Shown one piece after another: positions 44,258 through 52,949 of a stretch of 64,000 bases of DNA. A program made the position numbers and the translations under genes. This stretch comes from Catellatospora sp. KI3. Lineage in GTDB: Bacteria > Actinomycetota > Actinomycetes > Mycobacteriales > Micromonosporaceae. Position 1 is the first letter of the stretch, and each line of letters begins with the position of its first letter. The notes below the pieces were generated by a model. That model was not told the DNA's origin and did no database searches. It saw only the letters and a program-made list of their open reading frames with translations. The stretch is taken from positions 388,479 to 452,478 of the forward strand of contig NZ_JASAMB010000002.1 in assembly GCF_029948125.1 (NCBI RefSeq), given 5' to 3'.

Positions 44258-46792
44258 ATGGCCGGCGAAGCGGTTGCGCAGCACCAGGTCACGGCTGCGG
44301 AGGTGACGCGGGCCCTGAAACGGGCGAGCACCGGCAGGGCGCTCGACGCCGCCGAGGCGACGGCCCTGCTCTGCGCCGAGGGCGATGCCTTCGACGAGCT
44401 GCTCGCCCTGGCCGGCGCGGTACGCGACGCGGGCCTGCGCGACGCCGGGCGCCCGGGGGTCATCACCTTCTCCAAGAAGGTCTTCATCCCGCTGAGCCGC
44501 CTGTGCCGGGACCGCTGCCACTACTGCACCTTCGCCACGGTGCCGCACCGGCTGCCCGCCGCGTTCCTGGACCGCGACGAGGTGCTGGCCATCGCCCGGC
44601 AGGGCGCCGCGCTCGGCTGCAAAGAGGCATTGTTCACACTCGGCGACCGGCCCGAGGACCGGTGGCCGGCCGCGCAGCAGTGGCTGGACGAGCGCGGGTA
44701 CGCCTCCACCCTGGACTACCTGCGCTCGGTGGCGATCGCCGTACTGGAGGAGACCGGCCTGCTGCCGCACCTGAACCCGGGCGTGCTGGGCTGGGCCGAG
44801 CTGCAGCGGCTGCGCCCGGTGGCGCCGAGCATGGGCATGATGCTGGAGACGACCGCGACCCGGCTGTGGTCGGAGCCGGGCGGCCCGCACTACGGCTCGC
44901 CGGACAAGGAGCCGGCGGTGCGGCTGCGGGTGCTGGCCGACGCGGGCCGGGTCGGGGTGCCGTTCACCACCGGAATCCTCATCGGCATCGGCGAGACGCA
45001 CGCCGAGCGGGCCGACGCGCTGTTCGAGATCCGCCGCAGCGCCCGGGAGTACGGCCACCTCCAGGAGGTGATCGTGCAGAACTTCCGCGCCAAGCCCGAC
45101 ACCGCGATGCGCTCCGTGCCGGACGCCTCGGTGCGCGACCTGGCCGCCACGGTCGCCGTCGCGCGGCTGCTGCTCGGGCCGGGGATGCGGATCCAGGCGC
45201 CGCCGAACCTGATCGACGCCTCGTTTGAGCTGCTGGTCAGGGCCGGGATCGACGACTGGGGCGGGGTGTCGCCGCTGACCCCGGACCACGTCAACCCGGA
45301 GCGCCCCTGGCCGCACCTGGACGAACTCGCCGCGCTGACCGCCGCGACCGGCTTCGAGCTGCGCGAACGGCTCACGATCTACCCCGGGTACGTCCGGGGC
45401 GCCGAGCGCTGGCTCGACCCGCGCCTGCACCCGCACGTCGCCGCCCTCGCCGACGCCGACGGGATGGCCGTGGCCGACGCGCCGGTGACCGGCCGCCCGT
45501 GGCAGGAGCCCGAGGTCGAGGGCGGCATGGGCCGCACCGACCTGCACGCCACCATCGACACGTCCGGCCGCACCGGCGACCGCCGCGCCGACTTCGACAC
45601 CGTGTACGGCGACTGGTCGGCCGTCTCGGAGGCGGCCGGGCGCGGCGCGGCTCCCGCCGTACACCTGGGGGCACTGGCCGAAGGCCTGCGGACGGCCCGG
45701 GACAACCCGGCGGACCTGCTTGAGCCCCGGCACGAGGACGCGGCGCTGGCGCTGCTGCACGCCGACGGCCCGGCCCTGGACGAGCTGTGCCGCATCGCCG
45801 ACGACGTGCGCGCCGCCACCGTCGGCGACGACGTGACGTACGTGGTCAACCGCAACATCAACTTCTCGAACGTCTGCTACGTGGGCTGCCGGTTCTGCGC
45901 GTTCGCCCAGCGCGAGCGCGACGCCGACGCCTACCGGCTGAGCGTGGCGCAGGTCGCCGACCGGGCCGAGGAGGCGTGGCGCGACGGCGCCACCGAGATC
46001 TGCGTGCAGGGCGGCATCGACCCGCAGCTGCCCGTCTCGGTCTACCCGGACCTGGTCCGCGCGGTGAAGGAGCGCGTACCGGGCATGCACGTGCACGCCT
46101 TCAGCCCGATGGAGATCGTCACGGCCGCCGCCAAGGCCGGGGTGTCCGTGCACGACTGGCTGTCCCGGCTGCGCGAGGCGGGCCTGGACACCATCCCGGG
46201 CACGGCCGCCGAGATCCTCGACGACGAGGTGCGCTGGGTCCTCACCAAGGGCAAACTGCCCACCTCGGCCTGGGTGGAGACGGTCGAGACGGCGCACCGG
46301 CTGGGCATCCGGTCCAGCTCCACGATGATGTACGGCCACGTCGACCACCCCCGGCACTGGCTGGGCCACTTCCGGGTGCTCGCCGGCATCCAGGACCGCA
46401 CCGGCGGCTTCACCGAGTTCGTGGCGCTGCCGTTCGTGCACACCAACGCCCCGATCTACCTCGCCGGGGTGTCCCGCGCCGGAGCGACCTGGCGCGAGAA
46501 CCGGGCCGTGCACGCGATGGCCAGGTTGCTGCTGCATGGCCGGATCGACAACATTCAGTGCTCCTGGGTGAAGCTCGGGGACGAGGGCACCGTGGCGATG
46601 CTGAACGGCGGCTGCAACGACCTGGGCGGCACGCTGATGGAGGAGACGATCTCCCGGATGGCGGGCTCGGCGCACGGCTCGGCCCGTACCGTCGCGCAGC
46701 TGGAGGCGGTCGCCGCCGCCGCGGGCCGCCCCGCCCGGCAGCGCACCACCGCCTACGCCGTCACGCCCCGGCACGCCTCCCCCCGCCTTTGA
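44258..46792 (+). CDS. fbiC: FO synthase, bifunctional CofG-CofH fusion
   Basis: This 844-aa fused radical SAM enzyme makes FO, the deazaflavin core of F420, from tyrosine and a flavin pathway intermediate. It has two CX3CX2C clusters: C83, C87, C90 in CRDRCHYC (CofG half) and CYVGCRFC in the CofH half (near residue 545). The length is typical. GGAGGGG lies about 6 nt before the ATG. The fbiA-fbiB operon is transcribed the other way, suggesting coordinated control. Confidence 0.96.
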   Translation: MAGEAVAQHQVTAAEVTRALKRASTGRALDAAEATALLCAEGDAFDELLALAGAVRDAGLRDAGRPGVITFSKKVFIPLSRLCRDRCHYCTFATVPHRLPAAFLDRDEVLAIARQGAALGCKEALFTLGDRPEDRWPAAQQWLDERGYASTLDYLRSVAIAVLEETGLLPHLNPGVLGWAELQRLRPVAPSMGMMLETTATRLWSEPGGPHYGSPDKEPAVRLRVLADAGRVGVPFTTGILIGIGETHAERADALFEIRRSAREYGHLQEVIVQNFRAKPDTAMRSVPDASVRDLAATVAVARLLLGPGMRIQAPPNLIDASFELLVRAGIDDWGGVSPLTPDHVNPERPWPHLDELAALTAATGFELRERLTIYPGYVRGAERWLDPRLHPHVAALADADGMAVADAPVTGRPWQEPEVEGGMGRTDLHATIDTSGRTGDRRADFDTVYGDWSAVSEAAGRGAAPAVHLGALAEGLRTARDNPADLLEPRHEDAALALLHADGPALDELCRIADDVRAATVGDDVTYVVNRNINFSNVCYVGCRFCAFAQRERDADAYRLSVAQVADRAEEAWRDGATEICVQGGIDPQLPVSVYPDLVRAVKERVPGMHVHAFSPMEIVTAAAKAGVSVHDWLSRLREAGLDTIPGTAAEILDDEVRWVLTKGKLPTSAWVETVETAHRLGIRSSSTMMYGHVDHPRHWLGHFRVLAGIQDRTGGFTEFVALPFVHTNAPIYLAGVSRAGATWRENRAVHAMARLLLHGRIDNIQCSWVKLGDEGTVAMLNGGCNDLGGTLMEETISRMAGSAHGSARTVAQLEAVAAAAGRPARQRTTAYAVTPRHASPRL

Positions 46793-46795
46793 ATT

Positions 46796-46854
46796 GACGC
46801 TGGCCTATCTAGAGGACTACCTCGCGAAACTTGTCCTCTAGATAGGCCAATGTC
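46796..46854. repeat. Palindromic repeat A3
   Basis: Copy of family A, with the left arm GACGCTGGCCTATCTAGA intact and the right arm ending CCAATGTC instead of CCAGCGTC. It begins 3 bp after the fbiC stop codon. Unlike the others, the next gene runs in the same direction. Confidence 0.9.
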
Positions 46855-47243
46855 GATGCCAAGTCGGCGTGGTGGCGTCACCGTGACGGCCGTCGCGTCG
46901 TTGTGCCCAGGGTGACGGACATCATCGGCCATCTGTCGGATCGCCGTCAGCCGGATGCCGTCAAGCTCGACACGCCAGCAGAATTTCGCCACGACACGCC
47001 CGGGATGCCGTTACCGCCCTCGGGTCTGGATCGATAGGGCAGTGGCGGGACAATGCCGCCGCACCGAACGGCCCCTGCGGGCGTGTACCAGAGTCAGCTT
47101 GACGGTGCACGTACGACACGCGTGTAATTCCGGTGGGGCCTGGAGGAAGCGGCAGCCACGAAACCGCCTATGTGGACAGATGCCCTCTCCAGGGTGGGGG
47201 GTTGCGCCGGTTGACCCCGGCGCGCATAAAGGAGGCAGCGGAG
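46855..47243. other. Intergenic leader region before whiB
   Basis: No gene is supported. It contains the promoter at 47099-47128, so the leader is about 105 nt long. The frame extending upstream of whiB in this region has no homology. Confidence 0.6.
47099..47128 (+). promoter_or_regulatory. Candidate whiB promoter
   Basis: TTGACG (47099-47104) and TGTAAT (47123-47128) are separated by 18 bp, a good match to a housekeeping sigma promoter. It would give a leader of about 105 nt before the whiB ATG. Confidence 0.6.
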
Positions 47244-47501
47244 ATGGACGGTCGCCCCGTCGTGGCGGATCTGCTGGGCAACGCGCCCGAGTGGCAGGAG
47301 CACGCGCTGTGCTCGCAGACCGACCCTGAGGCGTTCTTCCCTGAGAAGGGCGGATCGACCCGCGAAGCCAAGCGCATCTGCTCGCGCTGCGAGGTCAAGT
47401 CGGAGTGCCTGGAGTACGCGCTCTCGCACGACGAGCGGTTCGGCATCTGGGGCGGACTGTCCGAGCGCGAGCGCCGCAAGCTCAAGCGCCGGGCGGTCTG
47501 A
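47244..47501 (+). CDS. whiB: WhiB-family iron-sulfur transcription factor (WhiB2/WhmD type)
   Basis: This 85-aa protein has the four cluster-binding cysteines C23, C46, C49 and C55, the GIWGG turn and a basic tail KLKRR, matching the WhiB2/WhmD/Streptomyces WhiB group that controls cell division and sporulation. GGAGG lies 8 nt before ATG 47244, which settles the start over an upstream extension. The position between the F420 genes and the zincin/DUF3499 pair is the conserved one. Confidence 0.93.
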   Translation: MDGRPVVADLLGNAPEWQEHALCSQTDPEAFFPEKGGSTREAKRICSRCEVKSECLEYALSHDERFGIWGGLSERERRKLKRRAV

Positions 47502-47508
47502 CGCCTGT

Positions 47509-47540
47509 CTCCTGCCCGGGTCGGGGGGCCCGGGCAGGAG
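47509..47540. terminator. Bidirectional hairpin terminator
   Basis: CTCCTGCCCGGG and CCCGGGCAGGAG form a perfect 12-bp stem with an 8-nt G-rich loop. It lies between convergent whiB and the zincin-like gene. Confidence 0.8.
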
Positions 47541-47546
47541 GAAGTC

Positions 47547-47993
47547 TCAGCTGAGGTCCTCGGGGCTCAGCCCGAGCAGGTTCGCGACCTGCTCGACGAT
47601 CACGTCCCGCACCAGCTCGCCCAGGTCGTCGCGGTCCGAGGCGCGGAACTCCAGCGGGCGCCGGTAGACCACGATCCGCGGCGGCACCCCGTGCCGCCCC
47701 GGACGTCCCGGCAGCAGCCGCGCCAGTGGCACCCGGCCGTCCTCCAGCACGTCGGAGTCGTACACGTTCAGGTCCGGCGGGACGTCCTCGACGGCGAACT
47801 CGACCCCGGCCAGCTCGGTGGCGAACTTCGCCTCCAGCGACTCGACCGTGTCCAGCACCAGCTCGTCGAAGACCTCCGCCTTGGTCCTGGCCAGCGGCAC
47901 GCTCGCGGGCACCAGTCGGCCGCGCATGCCCCGCCCGTGGCGGTCGCGGCGTCGGCGTACGGCGGTGGGGCGGCGGCGGGCGGGACTGGTCAC
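47547..47993 (-). CDS. Metallopeptidase-family protein with degenerate active site
   Basis: This 148-aa protein belongs to the actinobacterial zincin-like family (DUF1025/metallopeptidase) that is conserved beside whiB2. The position where the family has HExxH reads VEQVANLLG, so no zinc-binding histidines remain. A structural or regulatory role is likely. The N-terminal about 30 residues are very basic. GTG 47993 is chosen: TACATT lies 6 nt before it with no Shine-Dalgarno, fitting a leaderless message. A longer GTG-started version begins at 48035. Confidence 0.75.
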   Translation of the reverse strand: MTSPARRRPTAVRRRRDRHGRGMRGRLVPASVPLARTKAEVFDELVLDTVESLEAKFATELAGVEFAVEDVPPDLNVYDSDVLEDGRVPLARLLPGRPGRHGVPPRIVVYRRPLEFRASDRDDLGELVRDVIVEQVANLLGLSPEDLS

Positions 47994-48113
47994 TTCGCCA
48001 ATGTATCCCCGCCGGTCAGTTTCCCGTCGGGCCACGCCTGAGTGATCCTTCCCTCGGCGTGTCGCGGCCCATCCGCGGTTCCCTCGCCCGGCGGGGCGCT
48101 AACGTCACACGCC

Positions 48114-48476
48114 GTGAGGTCTCCACGGCGTTGCTCGCGTAACGGCTGCCCCCGGCAGGCGGTCGCAACGCTGACCTATGTCTACGCCGAGTCGACCGCG
48201 GTGGTCGGACCGCTCGCCGCGCACCAGGAGCCGCACACGTACGACCTGTGCGAGCCGCACGCGCTGAACCTGACCGCCCCCCGGGGCTGGGAGCTGGTCC
48301 GCTACGACGGCGAGTTCGAGCCGCCGCCGCCGACCACCGACGACCTGGTCGCCCTGGCCGAGGCGGTGCGCGAGGCGGCCCGTCCGCACCCGCGCGCGCC
48401 GGAGCCGCCGGAGCCGGCTCCGACCACCCACACTCCCGGCCGCCGCGGCCACCTCAGGGTCATCCCGCCCGCCTGA
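48114..48476 (+). CDS. DUF3499 protein
   Basis: This 120-aa protein has the DUF3499 N-terminus (RSPRRCSRNGCPRQAVATLTYVYAESTAVVGPLA) with Cys residues C7, C12 and a third Cys in YDLCEPHAL that may bind a metal. The last 45 residues are Pro-rich. The function is unknown but the gene is conserved in actinobacteria beside whiB2. The GTG is used, with TAACGT 8 nt upstream, so the message may be leaderless. Confidence 0.87.
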   Translation: MRSPRRCSRNGCPRQAVATLTYVYAESTAVVGPLAAHQEPHTYDLCEPHALNLTAPRGWELVRYDGEFEPPPPTTDDLVALAEAVREAARPHPRAPEPPEPAPTTHTPGRRGHLRVIPPA

Positions 48477-48492
48477 GGGCGGGCCTCCGGCG

Positions 48493-48547
48493 GTAAGGAA
48501 GGGCCCCTTCTTATCGCTTTACGACGAAGAAGGGCCCCTTCCAAACC
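48493..48547. repeat. Palindromic repeat C2
   Basis: AAGGAAGGGCCCCTTCTT (48495-48512) and AAGAAGGGCCCCTTCC (48527 onward) are inverted around a 14-nt loop. It lies between the convergent DUF3499 and FAD oxidoreductase genes. It is closely related to C1. Confidence 0.87.
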
Positions 48548-48625
48548 TCGCGGAGCGGCGGCGCGGCTCGCGGCAGGCGAGCGGCGCGGGAGGTCGGCGG
48601 CGCGGGAGGCCGGCGGCGCGGGAGG

Positions 48626-49933
48626 TCAGCGGCGTAGGCGGGCGACGGCGTCGAGGGCGACGACCGCGCGCAGGCCCGCGTTGATGCCGAGCCAGCGCAG
48701 CGGCTCCGGTTCCCAGGCCGGGGAGCGGTGGTTGACCCAGGGCAGCGCGGTGCGTTCCGTCTCATGGCCGGTTACCAGGTCGGCCAGGGTCCGCCCGGCC
48801 AGGTTGGCGGCGGCCACGCCGTCGCCCACGTAGCCCCCGGCCCAGGCCAGGCCCGTGGCGCGGTCCAGGCCCACGGACGGATGCCAGTCCCGGGCGATGC
48901 CGAGCGGCCCGCCCCAAGCGTGGGTGAACTCGGTGCCGTCCAGGGCCGGGAACAGCTCGCGCAGCGTACGCCGCAGCGCCTGGTGCACCCGGGGTTCGAG
49001 GTCGTACGACGGCCGCACCGCCGAGCCGAAGTGGTACGGCGCCCCGCGCCCGCCGAACGCCAGCCGCCCGTCGGCGGTCCGCTGCCCGTAGACGACCAGC
49101 CTGCGCAGGTCGGTGAAGGTGGCCCGGTCGGCCAGCCCCGCCCCGTCCCAGAACGAGTCGGGCAGCGGCGCGGTGGCCACCATCAGCGAGTAGATCGGCA
49201 CCACCGCGCGCCGGGCACCGGGCAGCCCCGGCGTGTACCCCTCGGTCGCCCGGACCACGACCGGTGCCCGGACGGTGCCGTACGCGGTGCGCACCGCACC
49301 CGGCGCCAGTTCCAGCGCCGGCGTCCGCTCGTAGATCGACACGCCCTGCCGCTCGACCGTGCGGGCCAGCCCGCGCGCCAGCTTCAGCGGGTGCAGCGCC
49401 GCGCAGTGCGGGTTCCACGTCGCGCCGTGCACGTCGGTGGCGCCGCAGCGGGCCCGTGCCTCGGCCGGTCCGAGCAGCTCCAGCCCGAACCCGTACGCGG
49501 CCGCCTCCGCCGCCTCGGCGCGCGCCTGCTGCCACTGCCGGGCGGAGCGGGCCAGCCCCAGCGCGCCGCCCTTGGCGAAGTCGCAGGCGACGCCCTCGGC
49601 GGCGGCGACTCGGCCGACCTCGTCGACGGCGGCGTTCATGGCGGCCTGGAACGCGACCGCCGCGCCCCGGCCGTGCCGCTGCTCCAGCTTGGGCAGCGAG
49701 ACGGGCAGCAGGCCGGAGCACCAGCCGCCGTTGCGCCCGGAGGCGCCGAACCCGGCCTGCTCGGCCTCGACGATCGCCACGCGCAGGGACGGATCGGCCC
49801 GGCGCAGGTAGTACGCCGTCCACAGACCGGTGTAGCCCGCGCCGACGATCGCCACGTCGGCGTCGAGGTCGCCGGGCAGCCGCGGGCGGGGCGCGGCGGC
49901 GCCGCCCGCGGTGTCCCGCCACAGTGAGGTCAC
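48626..49933 (-). CDS. FAD-dependent oxidoreductase (DAO/PuuB-like)
   Basis: This 435-aa protein has the FAD-binding GAGYTG (31-36) and the DAO-family ASGRNGG (64-70) also found in gamma-glutamylputrescine oxidase PuuB. It probably oxidises an amine or amino acid. Its place right behind the aminotransferase gene (10-bp gap) suggests a role in polyamine use. The GTG starts at 49933 with little Shine-Dalgarno, which fits translational coupling. Confidence 0.85.
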   Translation of the reverse strand: MTSLWRDTAGGAAAPRPRLPGDLDADVAIVGAGYTGLWTAYYLRRADPSLRVAIVEAEQAGFGASGRNGGWCSGLLPVSLPKLEQRHGRGAAVAFQAAMNAAVDEVGRVAAAEGVACDFAKGGALGLARSARQWQQARAEAAEAAAYGFGLELLGPAEARARCGATDVHGATWNPHCAALHPLKLARGLARTVERQGVSIYERTPALELAPGAVRTAYGTVRAPVVVRATEGYTPGLPGARRAVVPIYSLMVATAPLPDSFWDGAGLADRATFTDLRRLVVYGQRTADGRLAFGGRGAPYHFGSAVRPSYDLEPRVHQALRRTLRELFPALDGTEFTHAWGGPLGIARDWHPSVGLDRATGLAWAGGYVGDGVAAANLAGRTLADLVTGHETERTALPWVNHRSPAWEPEPLRWLGINAGLRAVVALDAVARLRR

Positions 49934-49943
49934 GGCCGGACCG

Positions 49944-51290
49944 TCACAGCAGGTTCGAGGCCCGGGTCAGTACGTCGCGCAGGATCTGCTCCATCTCGTC
50001 GAACTCGGTCTGGGTGCAGATCAGCGCGGGCGACAGCTGGATCACCGGGTCGCCCCGGTCGTCGGCGCGGCAGTACAGCCCGGCGTCGAACAGGGCGGTG
50101 GACAGGAAGCCGCGGATCAGCTTCTCCGACTCCTCGGCGTTGAACGTCTCCCGGGTCGCCTTGTCCTTGACCAGCTCGATGCCGTAGAAGTAGCCCTCGC
50201 CGCGCACGTCGCCGACGATCGGCAGGTCGTACAGCTTCTCCAGGGTGGCCCGGAAGGCGGGCGCGTTGGCGCGCACGTGGCCGACCAGGTCCTCGCGGGC
50301 GAAGATGTCGAGGTTGGCGATGGCGACCGCGCAGCCGACCGGGTGGCCGCCGAAGGTGATGCCGTGGGTGAACATCTGCCCGTCGGCCAGGAACGGCTCC
50401 ATCAGCCGGTCACTGGCGATCATCGCGCCGAGCGGGGAGTATCCCGAGGTCAGCGCCTTGGCGGTAGTGATGATGTCGGGCTGGTAGCCGTAGTACTGCG
50501 CGCCGAAGTACTCGCCGAGCCGGCCCCAGGAGCAGATGACCTCGTCGGAGACCAGCAGTACGCCGTACCGGTCGCAGATCTCGCGGACCCGCTGGAAGTA
50601 GCCGGGCGGGGCGGGGAAGCAGCCGCCCGCGTTCTGCACCGGCTCCAGGAACACCGCGGCGACGGTCTCCGGCCCCTCCCGCTCGATGGCGCGGGCGATC
50701 TCGTCGGCGGCCCATACGCCGAAGGCCTCGTAGTCGTCGCCGTGCTCGGGCGCCCGGTAGAAGTTCGTATTCGGCACCTTGACGCCGCCGGGCACCAGCG
50801 GCTCGAACTCGGCCCGGAAGGCGGGCACGCCGGTGATGGACAGGGCGCCCAGCGAGGTGCCGTGGTAGGCCAGGTAGCGGCTGACCACCTTGTGCCGCAG
50901 CGGCTGGCCGACCTTCTTGAAGTAGGAGCGGGCGAGCTTCCACGCGCTCTCCACCGCCTCGGAGCCGCCCGTGGTGAAGAAGACCCGGTTGAGATCGCCG
51001 GGGGTCAGTGCGGCGATCCGCTCGGCCAGCTCGATGGCCTTCGGATGGGCGTACGACCAGAGCGGGAAGAACGCCAGCTCATGGGCCTGCTTGGCGGCCG
51101 CGTCGGCGAGCTCCGCCCGGCCGTGCCCCGCGTTGACGGTGAACAGCCCGGCGAGGCCGTCGAGGTACCGCTTGCCGTTGCTGTCCCAGACGTAGGCGCC
51201 CTCGCCCCGCACGATCGTCGGCACGTTGCCGTCGCGGTAGGCACCCATCCGGGTGAAGTGCATCCAGAGATGGTCGGTTTCCTTGCCCAT
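49944..51290 (-). CDS. Class III aminotransferase, probable putrescine aminotransferase
   Basis: This 448-aa PLP enzyme has Lys278 in TTAKALTSGYSP, the GGSEAVESA cofactor loop and DEVICSWGR. It resembles putrescine-pyruvate (SpuC-like) and related omega-aminotransferases. In this locus the likely reaction is putrescine to 4-aminobutanal, but the substrate is inferred from neighbours. It is the first gene of a minus-strand operon, divergent from the orphan binding protein gene. Confidence 0.85.
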   Translation of the reverse strand: MGKETDHLWMHFTRMGAYRDGNVPTIVRGEGAYVWDSNGKRYLDGLAGLFTVNAGHGRAELADAAAKQAHELAFFPLWSYAHPKAIELAERIAALTPGDLNRVFFTTGGSEAVESAWKLARSYFKKVGQPLRHKVVSRYLAYHGTSLGALSITGVPAFRAEFEPLVPGGVKVPNTNFYRAPEHGDDYEAFGVWAADEIARAIEREGPETVAAVFLEPVQNAGGCFPAPPGYFQRVREICDRYGVLLVSDEVICSWGRLGEYFGAQYYGYQPDIITTAKALTSGYSPLGAMIASDRLMEPFLADGQMFTHGITFGGHPVGCAVAIANLDIFAREDLVGHVRANAPAFRATLEKLYDLPIVGDVRGEGYFYGIELVKDKATRETFNAEESEKLIRGFLSTALFDAGLYCRADDRGDPVIQLSPALICTQTEFDEMEQILRDVLTRASNLL

Positions 51291-51384
51291 GGTGAGGCTC
51301 CACTCAGAGGTACGTAGCCGTGTTGCCTACGGTTATCGCACACATATTTGCGGGAAGACAACCCTTCCAGTGCCATTATCGCTC

Positions 51385-51398
51385 GAACGCCACGGATT
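51385..51398. promoter_or_regulatory. CCACGGATT half-site between aminotransferase and binding protein genes
   Basis: GAACGCCACGGATT here shares 12 identical bases with GAACGCCACGGAAT upstream of the aldehyde dehydrogenase gene. It could be a site for the Lrp-type regulator in this locus. Confidence 0.4.
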
Positions 51399-51570
51399 TC
51401 GTAGCGGCTAACCGGGGCCGGAACGTCCGGCCGTACCGTTGCGTCTAACAAGGGCGATTTGTGAGCTCTGGCACGCGGCCCCGCGTGGCTGGGCTCGTTT
51501 TGGGCAGAATTGTCGGCTGCCCGTTGTTCGATCAGGGGACTGTCGTTCCCGCAGCTGCAGAGGACCTCGA

Positions 51571-52797
51571 TTGCGCGCTCCCGGCACCCTCTCCTCGCCC
51601 GCCCGTGCCCTGCTCCAGGCCGTCGGCCGGCCGATCACCCGCCGCCGGGTGCTCGGCGCGGCACTCGCGGGCGGTGCCGTCGCGGCCGGGGCCGCCACGC
51701 TGGGCGGATGCGGGCTGGAGGGCACCGGGGTCGCGACGGCGAGCTGCGCCGCCGCCGACCGCTCCGCCGCCGAGCGGCGCGTGGACTTCTCCAACTGGGT
51801 GCAGTACGTGGACGTCGATGAGCAGGATCCCGACCGGCGCCCGACGCTCGCCGCGTTCACCGCCCGGACCGGGATCAAGGTCGACTACACCGAGGACATC
51901 AACGACAACAACGAGTTCTTCGGCAAGATCCGGCCGCAGCTCGCCGGCTGCCAGGACATCGAGCGGGACCTCGTGGTCTTCACCGACTGGATGGCGGCGA
52001 AGTTCATCCGGCAGGGCCTGGCCCAGCCCGTCGACCCCGCCCGGATCCCCGCCGTGCACCGCAACGTGCTGCCGTCGCTGAAGCTGCGCTCGTACGACCG
52101 CGAGCTCGCGTACTCGATCCCGTGGCAGTCCGGGCTGACCGGGTTCGCCGTCAACACCCGGGTCGCGTCCGAGGTGCACACCGTCGACGAGCTGCTCACC
52201 CGGCCCGACCTCAAGGGCCGGGTGACCGTGCCGATGGAGATGTCCGACACGATGGCGCTGCTCATCGCCTCGCTGTGCAAGGACCCGGCGGACTTCACGC
52301 CCGAGGACTTCGACGCCGCGCTGGACAAGCTTGCCCGCGCGGTGCAGACCGGCCACATCCGCCGCTTCAGCGGCAACGAGTACGTCCAGGACCTGGCCAA
52401 GGGCGATGTCGCCGCCGCGATCGCCTGGTCGGGGGACGCGCTGCAGCTCAACGCGGCCGACGAGAAGGTCAAGTTCATCGCGCCGGACGAGGGCCTGCTG
52501 ATCTGGTCCGACTGCGCGCTGATCCCGTCGACCGCCCGGCACGGCGCCAACGCCGCCAAGCTGCTGGACCACTACTACGACCCGGGTGTGGCCGCGGAGC
52601 TGGCGGCATGGGTCAACTACGTGTGCCCGGTGGTCGGGGCGCAGGAGGAGATGCTCAAGATCGACCCGGAGCTGGCCGAGAACGAGCTGATCTTCCCGAG
52701 CGCGTCGATGCTGGGCCGGGTGCGCGCGTTCAAGTCGCTGAGCGCCGCCGAGGAACGCGCCTACCAGGCGAAGTTCTCCGCCGTCATGGGCACCTGA
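51571..52797 (+). CDS. Polyamine ABC transporter substrate-binding lipoprotein (orphan copy)
   Basis: This 408-aa PotD-like periplasmic-type binding protein has an N-terminal Tat-like signal (RRRVLGAALAGG) and a lipobox ending LGGC, so it is a lipoprotein. It is a close paralogue of the protein encoded at 55268. Blocks such as DINDNN, VVFTDWMAAKFIR, HTVDELLTR and VQDLAKGD are shared. TTG 51571 is chosen since AGAGG lies 7 nt before it and the length then matches the paralogue (409 aa). It has no linked permease of its own. Confidence 0.85.
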   Translation: MRAPGTLSSPARALLQAVGRPITRRRVLGAALAGGAVAAGAATLGGCGLEGTGVATASCAAADRSAAERRVDFSNWVQYVDVDEQDPDRRPTLAAFTARTGIKVDYTEDINDNNEFFGKIRPQLAGCQDIERDLVVFTDWMAAKFIRQGLAQPVDPARIPAVHRNVLPSLKLRSYDRELAYSIPWQSGLTGFAVNTRVASEVHTVDELLTRPDLKGRVTVPMEMSDTMALLIASLCKDPADFTPEDFDAALDKLARAVQTGHIRRFSGNEYVQDLAKGDVAAAIAWSGDALQLNAADEKVKFIAPDEGLLIWSDCALIPSTARHGANAAKLLDHYYDPGVAAELAAWVNYVCPVVGAQEEMLKIDPELAENELIFPSASMLGRVRAFKSLSAAEERAYQAKFSAVMGT

Positions 52798-52835
52798 CGC
52801 CCGCCACCCCGCCCGCCACCCGCCACCCGCTTGGC

Positions 52836-52900
52836 ATTGACGCTGGCCTATCTAGAGGACGGATTCACGAAAATCGTCCTCTAGATAGGCCAGCGTCAAT
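52836..52900. repeat. Palindromic repeat A4
   Basis: The best copy of family A. The arms from ATTGACGCTGGCC to CTAGAGGACG pair perfectly with the right arm for 26 bp, around a 13-nt loop containing CGAAAA. It lies between the convergent binding protein and Lrp genes and is followed by GGGGC repeats. Confidence 0.93.
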
Positions 52901-52908
52901 TTGAAGGC

Positions 52909-52933
52909 GGGGCGGGGCGGGGCGGGGCGGGGC
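52909..52933. repeat. Tandem GGGGC run (5 units) next to repeat A4
   Basis: Five perfect GGGGC units. As at repeat A1, the run begins a few bases after the palindrome, on the same side, and could form a G-quadruplex. Confidence 0.87.
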
Positions 52934-52949
52934 GGTGGTGGGCTGCCGG

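Noticed and set aside
46753-46992. Small minus-strand frame over the end of fbiC and repeat A3
   Set aside because: Part of the reading frame is translated repeat A, and it overlaps a well-supported gene.
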